A stretch of DNA of 64,000 nt from positions 63,209,273-63,273,272 of the forward strand of contig NC_068939.1 of NCBI RefSeq assembly GCF_016801865.2. The letters run 5' to 3'. Below, piece after piece: positions 1 through 13,869 of this stretch. A model generated the notes under the pieces. That model saw nothing but the letters and a program-made list of their open reading frames with translations, was not told the DNA's origin and made no database searches. Every line of letters begins with the position of its first letter. Position 1 is the first letter of the stretch. The stretch comes from Culex pipiens pallens. Lineage: Eukaryota > Arthropoda > Insecta > Diptera > Culicidae. The position numbers were made by a program, and so were the translations under genes.

Positions 1-1910
1 TTCTTAAATTTCTTAAAATTCTTGAGTTTTTTTAATTTCCTAAATTTCTTAAAATTCTTGAATTTAATGAATTTCTTGAATTTCTTGAATTCCTTGAATA
101 TCCTTAAATTCCTTGAATTTCTTAATTTTTTTGAATTTCTCATTTTTTTCTGAATTTCTTGAAGTTTTCAAATTTCTTGAATTTCTCGATTTTTTAGAAT
201 ATTTTTTTTATTGTTTAAATGTTGTTGTTTTTTACTTTAAAAGTTTATAAATTTTATATTTTTTTCAAATTTTTGAAGTTTTTTTTTAATTTTTTAAATT
301 CCTTAAATTCCCGCATTTTTTTGAATTTCTTTAATTTTTGATTTTTTTGATTTTTTTTGAATTTCTTGAATTTCTAGATTTTTTGAATTTCTCGAATTTC
401 TAGTATCTTTGAATTTCTTAAATTTCTTGAATTTATTTTTTTTTAATGTTTTGAATTCCTTCAATTGCTTGAATTTTCTTTTTTTGAATTTCTTGAACTT
501 GTTGAACTTCTTAAATTTTAAAAATGTCTTAAATTTCTTGAATTTTTAAAATTCTGGAACTTTTTGAATGATTTAAATTTGTAGATATTATTACATTTTT
601 TAAATGTCCTTTTTTCTTAATTTTTATGAGATTTCTCAAAAATATTTTGTTGATTTTTTGAATTTAAATAGCTGGATTTTTAAAAAACCTAAATTTACAG
701 TTTTTTTAATCTTTTGAATTCCTGTTTTATTTTGTTTTACAGATAATATTTTTTTTATTTTTCTTTTATTTTGGATCTCTTGAATTTCTGGAACTTCTGA
801 AATATCTAGAAATCTGGAATTTCTGATATTCTGGAACTTTTGATTATTTTTGAATCTTCAAATTTCTGTTTATTTTTTTTAAATTTTATTTTAAATTTGT
901 GGAATTGATTGGTTTCCTTAATTTAATGATTTTTTTTCTGAATTTCTTAAATTTAATATTTTTTTGTTTTAGAAGAATAAAAAAAAAACATGTAGAATTT
1001 CCAGAATTTCTTAAATCTCTGATATTCTTGAATTTCTATTTTTTTAATTTTCTGAATTCCTGGATTTTTTTTTTGAAACTGTTGAGATCTTTAGAATTTT
1101 TTAAAATTTATGAAAGTTTTTGGAATTATTGAAATTCTGAAAGTTTTTAAATTTCCTAAAATTATTTATTTTTTAGATTTTTTATGTTTGAAGAATTTAT
1201 TGAATTTTTAGACCCTGGAATTTCTTGAATTTTTGGAATTTCATTTTTTTTAATTTATTGACCTTTGGAATTTCTGAAATCTTCTGAATATATTTTTTGA
1301 AATTCTTCAATATGTTTAATTTTGAAAATTTCTTGTGGTTCTAGTTTTGGATTTTTTGGATCTATTTAATTTTTTTTGCGAAAAAATATATAATTTTTGA
1401 ACTTTCTGAAATTTTCCCTTAAAATCTATTTATGTCCTTAAATTCTTGATTTTTTTTGAATGTCTTGAATTGAATTTCATATTTTTTTTTGTATTTATAC
1501 ATAGATTTATTTGACTCTCCTGAATTGGTTGAACTTGGGGAATTTCTAGAATTTCTAATATTTCTAATATTTTTGAACTGCTGTTTTTGTTTTGAATTTT
1601 CTGAATTCCTGGATTTTTTTTATCATTTTTTTAATTCTTGGGATGTCCAGAATATTTTTAAAATGTGTAAAAGTTTTTAAAATTATTGATTTTAAGAATT
1701 TTTTAAATTTCCTAATTTTTTTTTACATTTTGTGTGTTTGAAGAATTTATTGATTTTTTTTTATCTTCTTGAATTTGTTGAATTTCTGGAACTTCTGATT
1801 TTTGAAAATTTCTTTTGCTTCTAATTTTGGATTTCTTGGATCTATTGAATTTTTCTACAATTTTTTTTTTCTTAGGGTTTGTTGAATTTTTTGCACTCCG
1901 GATTAATTTT
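1..1910. repeat. Degenerate T-rich minisatellite (GAATTTCTT-like unit)
   Basis: The stretch is built from short degenerate words such as GAATTTCTT, AATTTCTTGAA and TTTTTTGAA, repeated with a period of roughly 9-12 bases. The plus strand is extremely T-rich. A higher-order duplication is visible: the words near 1051 (TCTGAATTCCTGG) and 1185 (TGTTTGAAGAATTTATTGA) recur near 1600 and 1735, an offset of about 550. A third pair (1324 and 1804) is offset by about 480, so the copies differ by indels. Short open frames here are composition artefacts. The left end is outside the window. Confidence 0.8.
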
Positions 1911-2747
1911 TTTGTTCAATTAATGCCTTTATTCTTTACAAATTTAAACCCGTTTTTTTAATTCGAAGAAAAAAAACTGTCGAGATCAATAGGAAAAACA
2001 ACGGGAAAATTGAAATTGGGCATTTTTCCGGACAATTTATCGCCTCATCACATATTCGTCATTATTTCCAAGTGCCGGATATGTTTAGCATGATTTGTCA
2101 TAAAAGTATGTGAAATTCATAAGTGCAAGTTTTGTAGCTATTTAAACCTTATAGATATTAAACTTCGTTCATTACAAACTTTTCGTCAAAAACCTTGCGT
2201 CTCCATTGAAACCTTAGAGCCTCTTGTATGTTGAAAAAATATGGAGACGCAATTTTTTTAGGAGAGATATAAAACATAAAAGACACAATATTCAGGATTG
2301 GTCAAGATGGTTGGTATTGCTCAATTTCAATGGTTTGGCTAACAATTGATTGCTTTTCTTTATCATTTTTTCCATTTAATTCTTTAGAACAGTTCATTGC
2401 ATCATCTTCTACACTTGTTTCTTAGAAATGGCTTGATTTAGTAATCCAATTCTTGCACAACCCCCTTAAAATCCCCATTTCCTCAATCAACTTCCACCTC
2501 TCAAACCACAAAAAAAACATCAAACCGTGTTCCGTCGAACTGATTGTCCATCTCTTTTTCCGGTGATCTCAAATCACACTCAAATATGTCGTCCAAACTG
2601 AATCTCCACTTGAAAGCAAAAATGCAGTACAATCTCGTTTTTTTATCATTTTTCTCTCAATCCGCGATCGCGCTAGCAAACACACTTCCGTCTTATCACA
2701 TAACCTCAAACGTTCCACCAATTTGTAACCACCGTTGTTTTCTCTCT
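1911..2747. other. Noncoding sequence, possibly intron upstream of the 2789 exon
   Basis: This is mixed, mostly non-repetitive AT-rich sequence with no open frame of coding character. If the exon at 2789-2873 is real, this would be the 3' part of its upstream intron. That is inference. Confidence 0.3.
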
Positions 2748-2788
2748 GCTTTCTTTTTCCACCTTCTTCTTCCGCCGTTTGTGTGTAG
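2748..2788 (+). other. Putative 3' splice acceptor with polypyrimidine tract
   Basis: A long C/T run (TTTCTTTTTCCACCTTCTTC, then CCGCCGTTTGTGTGTAG) ends in AG at 2787-2788, immediately before the GC-rich reading frame. This is a textbook acceptor layout. The donor and branch point were not identified. Confidence 0.5.
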
Positions 2789-2873
2789 AATTTCGATGGA
2801 AACCGCCGGACTGCCAATCCCCGGCTACCACTACATCGCCCCGAACCACATCGTGAAAGCGCCCATCCACTAA
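2789..2873 (+). CDS. Putative terminal coding exon of an unidentified gene
   Basis: Behind the acceptor, a frame runs to a TAA stop at 2871-2873 and encodes about 27 residues rich in Pro, His and Ile, with a Met at 2796. About 20 of the 24 codons after that Met end in G or C, while the surrounding DNA is strongly AT-rich. That codon bias, plus the splice acceptor, is the evidence for coding. The frame stays open upstream through the pyrimidine tract (from 2544), but that part looks intronic. I do not recognise the C-terminal sequence or know which gene it belongs to; the rest of the gene must lie upstream, perhaps left of the window. Downstream sequence resembles a very long 3' UTR, a pattern common for neuronal and RNA-regulatory genes in insects. 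It could also be a chance GC-rich frame. Confidence 0.5.
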
Positions 2874-4430
2874 ACCGGAACAACCCATTTGGCCACCACC
2901 ACCATCACCGATACACAACCCTTGTGGAACCACCCCCGGAAACCTGCGGAGCCGTTTTTTTAGTCTGGGGACGATCGTGGACATTTAACTAAATTTGGTT
3001 CTTCATTTTGGCAACGCCCACACAACAACTGGCAACACTGGAACTCTGGTTGCATGCGCGCGCGGCGCGCTCCCCTGGCGGATTCCGGTGGAACTACAAC
3101 ACAGTTGACAGGTGTCACGTTCGTTCGGTGGAGATGGCAACAACAGTGTGCAACAACAACAACGTGTTTTTTCGTTTCGTTTCGTTCGTTTTCTTTCTAA
3201 GCTAAACTAAACAACTTCATACTTGTAGTTTTAGGCTTAGGTTGCTGACTATGACTAGGATCCTTATATATCGTGCTAGGGTTTAACGTGTTTGTTGAAA
3301 CTGTTTTTATTATTTTTTTGCGTAATGTTTAGGATACTTTGTTCTCTTAGGGGTAAACATACTCTCTAAACTGTATTTTGTAATCAAGTGAGGGGGAGAA
3401 CTGTGCGATGAAAGAAGAGGGGAATTTACACTGTGACACAGAAAAAAACAAACAAAAAAGAGAAACCACACACAGGGAAATAATAAAAAAAAAGGTCGGA
3501 AAACAATACAAAACTGATCGAGAGCAATGACAAACAAGAGAAAAAAAAGACCGGCAAAAATAGCATAAATAGTAACACAGGATGGTAAAAACAGGACAAA
3601 AAATTGCGATACATAAAATAAACAAAAAAGCAAGTAATAATAATCATTTAATGCAGCAGTGAAAAAAGTGGTCATAGAGGGCAGTATAATCGTCAAAGAG
3701 CTTAACATTCAATTATAAATTGAATCCATTCAGTAAAGCACACAAAAACACACACACAGACACACGCAGGACAAAAAAACTGGGTTCACACAAACACACT
3801 CACATTTTGTTTGCGCACCTCGGTAGCAAAAAAAAAGGTGAGAGAGGACGTCGTCGTCGTCGACGGGATAAAAATATGATAGAAAGCGGTGCACTTTTCA
3901 CGATCGGAATCGATATCATCATCCCCGTTCCACTGGTGTCGGCAATTATTGCTTTTTATCACTTTTTATTGCGTGTTCTCTTTTTTTGCTTCGTCAAACC
4001 GCTAAAAAGTGGGGTTTTGTTGGCTTTTGGAAAGCCGCAAACAACCGCCATCCGTACTATCAAACTCGAATTTAACTGATTTTAGTAGAAAAAAAACAAC
4101 AACAAAAGTTAGAGCTTTCAAAAAGTTTCGTTTTTAAAACTATCAACCTAACCTTAAAAAGAAAATTAAACTGCTTTGAGCTTGCGCAAGAGTAGGACCA
4201 GTTAGTGTAACGAGTGCGTAACGCATGCGTAACGTCGCGTGCTGTCAAAAAAGAAAATCTTAGTGAAACGTATACGATTAAAGAAAATGAACAAAAATAA
4301 ATCAAGTAAGCTAGGTTATCAAAAAGCTGCAAGTGTGAAGAACATTTTCACACGCAAACACAAACACACATATTTATCGGACATATCGTTTTTTTGAAAG
4401 AGGGTTGAAGAATATCACGTTAAAAAATAT
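2874..4430 (+). other. Putative proximal 3' UTR, A-rich
   Basis: After the stop comes about 370 bases of GC-richer, CAC/CAA-containing sequence. From about 3300 it becomes purine- and A-rich (AAACAAACAAAAAAG, CACACAC runs) with no coding potential. The plus-strand A over T asymmetry matches the blocks at 9700-11560 and 13870-20745. The UTR assignment is inference from composition and position. Confidence 0.35.
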
Positions 4431-4764
4431 ATAATTCCAGTGAATGTTTTAAAAAGATCCATAAAATAATTTTCTTTTTAGTTGCTTTCACGAAATCGGT
4501 TAAGAAACTGTTTCAAAATTGGTTCATAAAACAAAATATATTTTATGATATTTTCCAACTTTCATGGAACGAAAGTAATCAAGAAAATTGTAAAATGGTT
4601 AATGCATAGAAAACGAACAGATAATGAACAGATAACTAGCGAAAAGAGAAGCTAGAAAAAGTGTAACTCGCTCAAATATGATTATTTTGACTCTCTTTTG
4701 TTGCAACGTGAGAAAAATATCTTAGACACGTATTTGGAAATATTTATTTTTGCGTAATTTTTGA
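4431..4764. other. AT-rich noncoding sequence
   Basis: I see no gene, RNA or recognisable transposon end here. Confidence 0.3.
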
Positions 4765-5000
4765 CTAAACACATAGATTTTTTTTACCGAATTCGATAGT
4801 TGAAAATTCGGTAAAGTTAAGTTCGGTAAACAATCTGTCAAAATGAACAAAATATGACTGAAAATCGGTTGTTTGATGAACAATGATGAACTTTATTCCC
4901 GAATTTCGGAATGTTCATACCGAATTCGGTAGTTTTCAGTTCAGCAGTTGAAAATTCGGTAAACATTGCTGAATTCGGTAAAAAAAAATTAAGTGTGTAG
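4765..5000. mobile_element. MITE-like element with ACCGAATTC termini
   Basis: The left end (CTAAACACATAG, T-run, ACCGAATTC) and right end (GAATTCGGT, A-run, GTGTGTAG) are imperfect inverted repeats of about 30 bases. Inside are further copies of ATTCGGTAA and GTTGAAAATTCGG. A diverged relative lies at 11690-11870. No coding capacity and no clear TSD. Confidence 0.55.
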
Positions 5001-6310
5001 GTTTGGCTGAAATCGAAAGTTGAACATAAGTGAGCTTCATATTTAAATCAATTTAATTACAAATTTAAATTGAGCTAAACTTATTTAAAGTTTGAAGTAT
5101 TTTGAAAAAAGTGAATTTCAACTAGAAAAAACTCAAAGTTCTCTTAAGTTTTTTTATATTTTGATGAAATCGGGGTTTTTTGGCTATGGATTTCACTAAA
5201 ATAGAAACGGGTTTCACTCTGAAGAAAATGAAATCTATTCTACTTTTTGCATCAATAGTAAAAAAATTTGAAGTTCAAATAAATTTACGTGATTTTGACC
5301 CAAATTCACGAGAATAAAATTTTGTGTGTTTTCTTTTTAATTAAGTCAAGCTTTACTTAAATGTCATTCGTCTGTGGAACAGAGCTTCGAAATTTCTGGG
5401 TTTACAAAAATTCAGGGATTTATTTCTGGAAATTCCAGGGAAATTTTAAATTTATTGTAAATGGTTCTTCTTGGCAAATTTTGCAACAAAATCGTACTGA
5501 ATGGTTTGTTTTGAACAGCTTTTCTACTTTTTCATGTCTCTTGGCATGGAGGAATTAAAAAAACACGAAGGAATAAGTTTTTGCACAACATATAATTTGT
5601 CAACAACAAGTCTTTCAACATTTAGCCCGTGATAAAAAACAGCAGTTTTTTTTCACTCAAAACTAAAGAAATTTTAATCCAGAGTTTTTAGGCTTTTACA
5701 ATTAGAATCAAATTGAAGTTGAATTTGATTTTTTTTTTTTTTGAAAACATTGGCGCTTTTCGGTGCCTTCTTTTGAATTTCAGGAATTACCGGTAAATTT
5801 ATCAAAATCCCAGATAACAGAAAATCTTTTTTTTTACGGGAAATCCATGGACGGAAAATTGAACGATCTACTTCTGGCCAGTTTTGACGGACAAGAACTT
5901 AGATTCGTATATTTTTTCTCAAATAAAAATTAATTAATATGAGTGTTTCTTTATACAGTCTGCCGAATTTTATAAAACTCATGTTTCTTTGAAATTTATG
6001 TCAATTTTGCCCAATCAGGGCATATTATAATTTCAGTAATTTTGTGTGAACAGTTGCTGAAATAAAATGCAAACATCACTATTTTTAAAGTGAATTTAAT
6101 TCGAATTTGAATTGTGTTACATCAAAAAAAAACAATTGGGTCAAGTAACTTTCAAAAAATTTGATTAATTTGCTCTAAATTAAATGATAATCACTGAAAT
6201 TTCGATGACGTTCATCTCAATTCAGTAGTAAATCTTCTCAAATTTCGGTTAAACTTATCAAAATCGAAACAAAGTAAACCCAAGTTTAAATGAGTTTCAT
6301 GAAGCAACTT
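5001..6310. other. AT-rich noncoding sequence
   Basis: No supported gene. The sequence is rich in short words such as AAATTCAGG and GAATTTGA and probably contains old repeat fragments. I cannot delimit any element. Confidence 0.3.
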
Positions 6311-6685
6311 CAGTGTTGGAATTCTCGAGCTTTCGCGAGCTTTATTCCTCTCCCGAGCTGCCAAGAAAAACTCGCTGATTGCCCGTGCTCTCCACAGCTC
6401 GCGAGTCAGAAATTGCCCGCGAGTGAGAAGTAGCACGAGTTGGCAACGAAAAAACGGATCAACACAACTATTGAAGTAACACCTATTCACCATCGCGTCG
6501 TTCGTATTCAAAAGCCTGATCAACAATTGGCTTTTTTTTGGAACGAACGGCTAGCATGAGGCGCTCGCGGTGAGAGGCGAGAACGAAATGGCGAGCGCGA
6601 GCAAGGAGAGAAAAGGACTACAATTACTCTCCCTCTCTTGCGAGCGAGAAAGGCTTTCTCTCTTCTCACTAGAATTTAAACGCTG
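6311..6685. mobile_element. hAT-type MITE, CGAG-rich, copy 1
   Basis: It begins CAGTGTTGGAATTCTCGAGC and ends with the diverged reverse complement of the same terminus (AACGCTG). The interior is unusually GC-rich for the region, with many CTCGCGAG and GAGCGAGAA words. The copy at 49958-50370 lies in the opposite orientation, has the same CAGTGTTGG-type end and carries a perfect 8-bp TSD, which supports a hAT-type assignment. No TSD is detectable for this older copy. The 104-residue antisense frame inside it is not a gene. Confidence 0.6.
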
Positions 6686-7105
6686 AATTCCAAGTGATTT
6701 TTACTATATGGAAAGAGAACTGATTTGAATACTAAGGCCTTTCGATAAAAATTTAGAAAGTGATTCCAAAGGTTTATAAAGTGCTTTACTTTGAAAGTAT
6801 CGCTAAAACAATTTAAATTGAGATGGGATTTTTCGATGTACCTTTTATTTAGTAATACATTTTGAAGATCTGGTACCAATGTGAAATATTATGAGTCCAT
6901 GTAAAAAAAAATCTATTTCTTTAGATGAAAATCACTCTCAGAACCTTACCAGGTATTACCAGGTCTGAACTGATTAAAATCTGGCTAGCCACTTTTCTAA
7001 AAGCAATAATAGCTTCACATTTTTTTTTCAAATCGTGTCTAAAAAAATCTGACGTTTGATATTTACTTGATGAACCTTTTACCATGAAATAATCTGGCAT
7101 CACTG
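6686..7105. other. AT-rich noncoding sequence
   Basis: I see nothing supportable as a gene or a delimited repeat. Confidence 0.3.
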
Positions 7106-7113
7106 CCCAGAAG

Positions 7114-8608
<1,495 letters not shown>

Positions 8609-8616
8609 CCCAGAAG

Positions 8617-9699
8617 GTAATGTTAGTGAAATTTATTGAGTTTTTAAACTCAGTATTTCTAGGTTATTTGAATGTATTTTCCGAGATATTATACAATGGC
8701 AACCTTGTTTGAGTAAAACACTTATGCTTTCCAAATCTGGTTCATTGGAAAAATGTTAGTTAAGCTACCAACAGAGACAAACCGACGTGAATCATCGAAC
8801 ATTTTTGTCCAAAACCCATCGATCAATCCTCACTAGAGCCATCTAGTTGCGAACGCGCACACCGCACAAAATGTATGGCAGTGTTTGTGCACACAGTTTC
8901 ATACAGCTGTCAAACGCGTGTAAAAGGGCTACGGTATTTTCTACATTGCCGTGGGGAGTTTTCGATCATTTAAATTGTCCAAATTACTTATGATGAATTT
9001 TGGAAACAATTTTTGTCTATTTGCCTGTGCTTCAAATGACACCAAACGATGGTGGCGGCTATTTTTAGACCACATTTTCTACTTTTTCTCCATCGAAACC
9101 GACTACTTTATCGACTTCGGTTTGCTGGGCGAGATAGGACGTCGTCTATTTTTAGACGATGATTCAGCACTTTTTCACTCTTGCACTTAAAAAAACCAGC
9201 TGGCAGCACGATGTAACGCCACGTCCCTATTGTCGCTTGTGGCTCTTCACGAAGCTTTCATTTGTTTTGAGCATTTGAAGTGGTCTCTATTTTTGGGGAT
9301 AAAATCAACCTGAGATACAATCAGCGATGAAAGAATCATCAAAAGATCAAAAGATTTTCTTTTGATGGTGACCTTGAGAGAAATTCAAACAAAACCGTGT
9401 TTTCTCTCTGTCTCATGTTTGAATTATTTTCCTAGATTCCCAGACAATGTTTGTAAACAAAACAAATGAAATAAATTTAAGTTGACACACAGTGTTACAC
9501 AGTTTTTAATTAGGTTCTGGAGAGATTTTCTTTGTTATGTTTCAACTACTCTCACTATCGTGGCTGAAAAATTACATTTTGAGATAGTTCTATCTCTGGA
9601 TACAATGGATTATTGTGATTTCATTATCTGTTCGATTTCGTGCAAATAGACCTTCTTACAAACAATGCGAAAAGCGTTCAATAAAAATCAGTTAAACTT
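8617..9699. other. Noncoding sequence between hAT copy and A-rich block
   Basis: It has mixed composition with some GC-richer patches (8830-8960 and 9040-9250). A 79-residue frame at 8951-9190 has no recognisable motif, and I do not call it a gene. Confidence 0.3.
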
Positions 9700-11560
9700 T
9701 CAACAGTAAAACACTAAGAAAAGGATTAAAAACTTTACGTTCAGACCTGTGCCAAATTTGTCGTAAGCATTAGTTCGCGCTCGTTAGAAAATTCAAACAT
9801 AATTAAAAGCAGCAAACTTAGTGAAATTGCTTCCCCCAGAAACCCCGCCAAAGTGGTTCGCAGCTTGTAAAACCTGTTGAACTTTGCGATCAAACCGTAG
9901 AATGATGCACTTTGCAGCGCAATTAGGGCAAACAGAGCAAACAGATTTCAGCGCAGGTGTGTTTGATTCGAAGCACTCTGCGTGGAAATGTTAAAAATAC
10001 AAAAATAAAACACTCACACACGCGTTATATATTTTGTATAAACTTATTTAGGGTTTCCAAAGGTCGATCGCGCGAACGAGAATTAAATGATAGAATGACA
10101 AGGAAAAAAACAGTTTTTTGTGAAAGCTTATTAGCTAAAGTTGCTAGAGAAAATCAGAGAGAGAGAAAATGAAAAACAGGGTGAACCAGCATAAGTACGC
10201 GACACACTCCCGTTACACGGAAGGGAGTTGCTCTAACCTTAGTGAAAAGCTCAAGTAGATCGAATTTATTTAACCCTTAAGACTATCACGTTTTTAACCC
10301 TTAATCATATCCTAGAGGAAGACGAAGAAGAAGTGAGATGAGTGCAGGCGAAGAATACTACTATATCAAACAATCTATAACAAAAAAGAATAAATAAAAC
10401 ACACACACCCACACAACAACAATACATATTTGCAAACAGGTTGGCGAGCGAGCTCGATTTTTCTATCATAACCCCACATATCACATAAGTAATTGTCGAT
10501 GTTAGTCCCTTTTTCCCGAAACCAAAAAAAAAAGAAGCTATTTTAGAAATCACCCATCTCACAACTCACTCACACACAGCCATGCTCGTAGAGAGAAACA
10601 ACCCGTTTCCATCAAAGCAGGCGCGTGAGAGCGGCGCGCGCTCACGCTCTCACTCACTCACACACACTCCCACGCAATCGCATGACGTCACAAGTGCACA
10701 TTGCGCAGCACGGAGAAAGAGAAGAGTAAAACAAGACAACAACAATCTTCTAAACCTGATGAAAAAAAAAATAAAGAAGAAAAAGTTCAATTTGGTTTCG
10801 TAAGAACAAATAATAGGTCGTAAACTAATGCTAAAAATTGAGGAAGGAGCAGAAAATAATAACAAAATGTTGTACAAAGTAAGCAAGTAGAACAAGCTAG
10901 CGAAAACAAAAATCGTAAATAAAACAAAAACAGTGTGAGAAAAAGTGAGGAGGGGAAAAAGCGTAAGCGTAAATTTAATTCAAGTTGGCACACAACCACA
11001 CAGAGAAAATGGGATTTCATGACACAGATTTCACTTACACACAGCAGCGCGGGGAGTTCGGAAAAGGTGGAAAATCAATTCACCGTGTGTGCACGCTGAT
11101 AAAAGTTTGGGTTTATCCATTTGAAAAATGTTGGGTTAAAAGCAAAAAGCGCGCGATCATGATGGAGTTGAATTTAATTAAATAACCACCCCCACCATTG
11201 CCACCACACATTGAAACAAAAAATCACACACATTTGAAAACAATGTTGCCCTGGGTTTGGGGTGTTGTTGCCATATTATCGGGGTTTTTTCATGTAAAGA
11301 GAGAGGAGAGGGGAAGCGGTTGTGGAATGACAAAAAAGCCTGAATTGATTTAAAAAAATGAGAGTGCATGTTTTATCAATTAGTGAGCGAGAAATATGTG
11401 CAGTTAATAAAATTACGTGCGAGTGGTAATTCAGTGTGCGTGCTTTCAAGCGTGCAACATTATCGCTTGCAATGAGGTAAAAAAGTGGAAAACAAAAAGT
11501 TATCAATGTTGTCTTCCGAAAGGATTAGCGCGCTGCGCTTTTTTGCAATTAAATTTAATT
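9700..11560 (+). other. A-rich, CA-rich block (possible 3' UTR segment)
   Basis: Purine-rich plus strand with many AAAACAAAAA, CACACAC and GAGAGAGA words, AATAAA hexamers (for example near 10390) and no transposon ends. It matches the composition of 3300-4430 and 13870-20745. The short frames found here are low-complexity. Confidence 0.35.
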
Positions 11561-11689
11561 GATGTTCAGTTGGAGATTTTGCGTTATTAAATGTTCGTTT
11601 AAGTAGCTTTGGAAAATTTTAAAATGAATGTTGGATAACTGTCGCAATCATATCGAAAAATCACCTCAAATTTAACTTAATTGTTTTTT

Positions 11690-11870
11690 TTTTGAAAGTG
11701 ATTGTCAAAAAATCGGAAAACACCATCTGTCAAAATAAACAAAATTTCACAGAAATCGATTGCATGGTAAACTAAAAAGATCACATATAACGAATTTCAG
11801 TTGAATTTTATCAAAATCTGTGGTTTTTAGCTTGCCTTTCGTTCAGCAGTTGAAAAATCGGTAAAATTTT
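11690..11870. repeat. Diverged relative of the 4765-5000 MITE
   Basis: It shares CTGTCAAAATRAACAAAAT and GTTCAGCAGTTGAAAA followed by TCGGTAAA with 4840-4970. The termini are too degraded to place exactly. Confidence 0.5.
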
Positions 11871-12792
11871 AAAAAATAATAAAAATAAATCATGTTTAAT
11901 TCATCACTATTTGCAATAAGAGCAATCGCATCTCTGACAAAATTTTAATTTTCAACGCACTATAAAAATTAAAATTAAATTTATTCTGCGTTATTTTTCC
12001 TTGACAAAAACAAAATAAAACCGAGTTGAATGTCTACTTGTCTGTGTTTGAACAGTTCCAAATTCACCTCATCGCTGCCACAAGCGCGACGCATAAAAAA
12101 CAAATATGTATTGGTGGAAGCGTTTGCCATCACGCTGCGTGTGTACACGCTTACTCGAAATGCTCCATATTCGGGTAAAAACAACTTATTGTGGGCCAGA
12201 GATGTAAAAAGTGCAACATTGAATTAATTTTTCTGCCCAGTTGACAGCTGCGAATGTTCCACTGCTACCAGCATCTTTTTTTTTAATTTCTTGATACGAA
12301 ATTCTAAAACAGAAATGCTTATTTTTGATTACTTGTTTCTGTCAACATTTTTCGGAACAGGCTCATCTTCTTAATTTTTTGTTATTTTATTCATTTTCAA
12401 ACTTCAATTATTTCCTTTAAACAGGACTATTTTTTCATACCTCCACTGGAAATCAGATAATATGGCATCAATACATTTAAAAAAAAATCCAACAGCTCAA
12501 TCAAAATACCATAAATTAAGGTTATATTAATTCAAATTTTGATTGATTACCCAAATTTATGCAACAGTGAATCTTTCTACTGCATTCACCAACAATGAAA
12601 CAGTCTCAAATTGAATGTTTACAAACATTGGGTTGTTTACAAACATTGAGTTACGTATGACATTTTCACCTGTCATTATATTAGAGATGTTGCTCTCTTT
12701 TGATGTTCTCTCTCAGTGAGTGCTCAATGGGACGCATTTGCTGAAGATTATTCTGTAACAAAATAAAAGTGTTGATGCAAGGCATGAAGATT
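11871..12792. other. AT-rich noncoding sequence
   Basis: No gene or well-bounded repeat was recognised. Confidence 0.3.
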
Positions 12793-13117
12793 GGTTTTCC
12801 AGCTGTCAAAAACTAGTTAGCACAAAAATTTGTTTTTAAAGTGAAAATTGAGCATTTTCCGGTCAAATTTCACCAGTATTTGTTTTGTTTTGTAGGGTTG
12901 TGCTGCATACTTAACTGGACCGAAAACCGCTTTTTGCACATTTATTTTTATAGGAATAAAATTAATCTCAAAGCATTTTCGATCCAGTTCGGCATGCTGA
13001 AAAACACTACAAAAAAATCGGACATATTTGCCTGGAAAGGAACAAATTTTGACTTTTTTGAAAATCTCTTTATAAAATCAGGTTTTGGCGCTAACTATTT
13101 TTGATTGCTGGAAAACC
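12793..13117. mobile_element. Small inverted-repeat element (GGTTTTCCAGC ends)
   Basis: The left end reads GGTTTTCCAGCTGTCAAAAA then TAGTTAGC. The right end is its imperfect reverse complement, GCTAACTATTTTTGATTGCTGGAAAACC. Arms are about 35 bases and total length is about 325. The 87-residue frame spanning it resembles no protein family I know. No TSD was found. Confidence 0.5.
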
Positions 13118-13869
13118 CGCCTTACCTTATCTAATCAATATGCCTTGGCTTTAGCTTTGAACAGAGTACTAAAAATGTATTCATTCTTCAAAATTTGTTA
13201 TGAAATTCTCAGAAACATCGATTTTTTGCGATTTTAACGCATTCTATTATTTGCTGCAAAACTAAACAAGGAAATTTTTATTAAATGAGAATATTTTGAT
13301 AAAGAGATCAAAAAAGAATAAAATGACAATTATTTTATCTGTGTAATAATGATTTGGAATTTTCAGAAACACAATTTTTAAATTTCGCTGATCCAAAGTT
13401 TCTTATATCCAATTGCACTCGAATTGAAAAGCACAAAAATGTCAAAAAATCAGCTGTCAAACTGATGTTTCAATTTCAAACCTTTTAACGATTTCAAACT
13501 GTTGGATTTCGTTCGTTTTGGCAATTTTAACAAAATTTTTATGAAAATCGAACCTCTTCATGAACAAATTATTGAACTTTGAATTTTCGCGCAGATGTGT
13601 AAGAAAGTTCAGCTCAAATTTGGGTAATCTACTGGAGTTTTGGATGGCATATCAATAAGCTTGTAAAAAAATAACATTATATAATCATTACTGACTTGTT
13701 TTTATTACATGAAAAATATTCAGAAAAATTACAAATCAATATTTACGGTTGATGAAATTTGGGTAAATATAACCCACAGCTGGGTAAATTTGAATGAGCG
13801 CTCACACTTTTAATTAAAACCGGTTTAAAAATCCATTCTCGTCAGAATCGAACTAAAACCCACGAAAAC
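13118..13869. other. AT-rich noncoding sequence
   Basis: I see nothing supportable. It looks like diverged intergenic or old repeat DNA. Confidence 0.3.
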
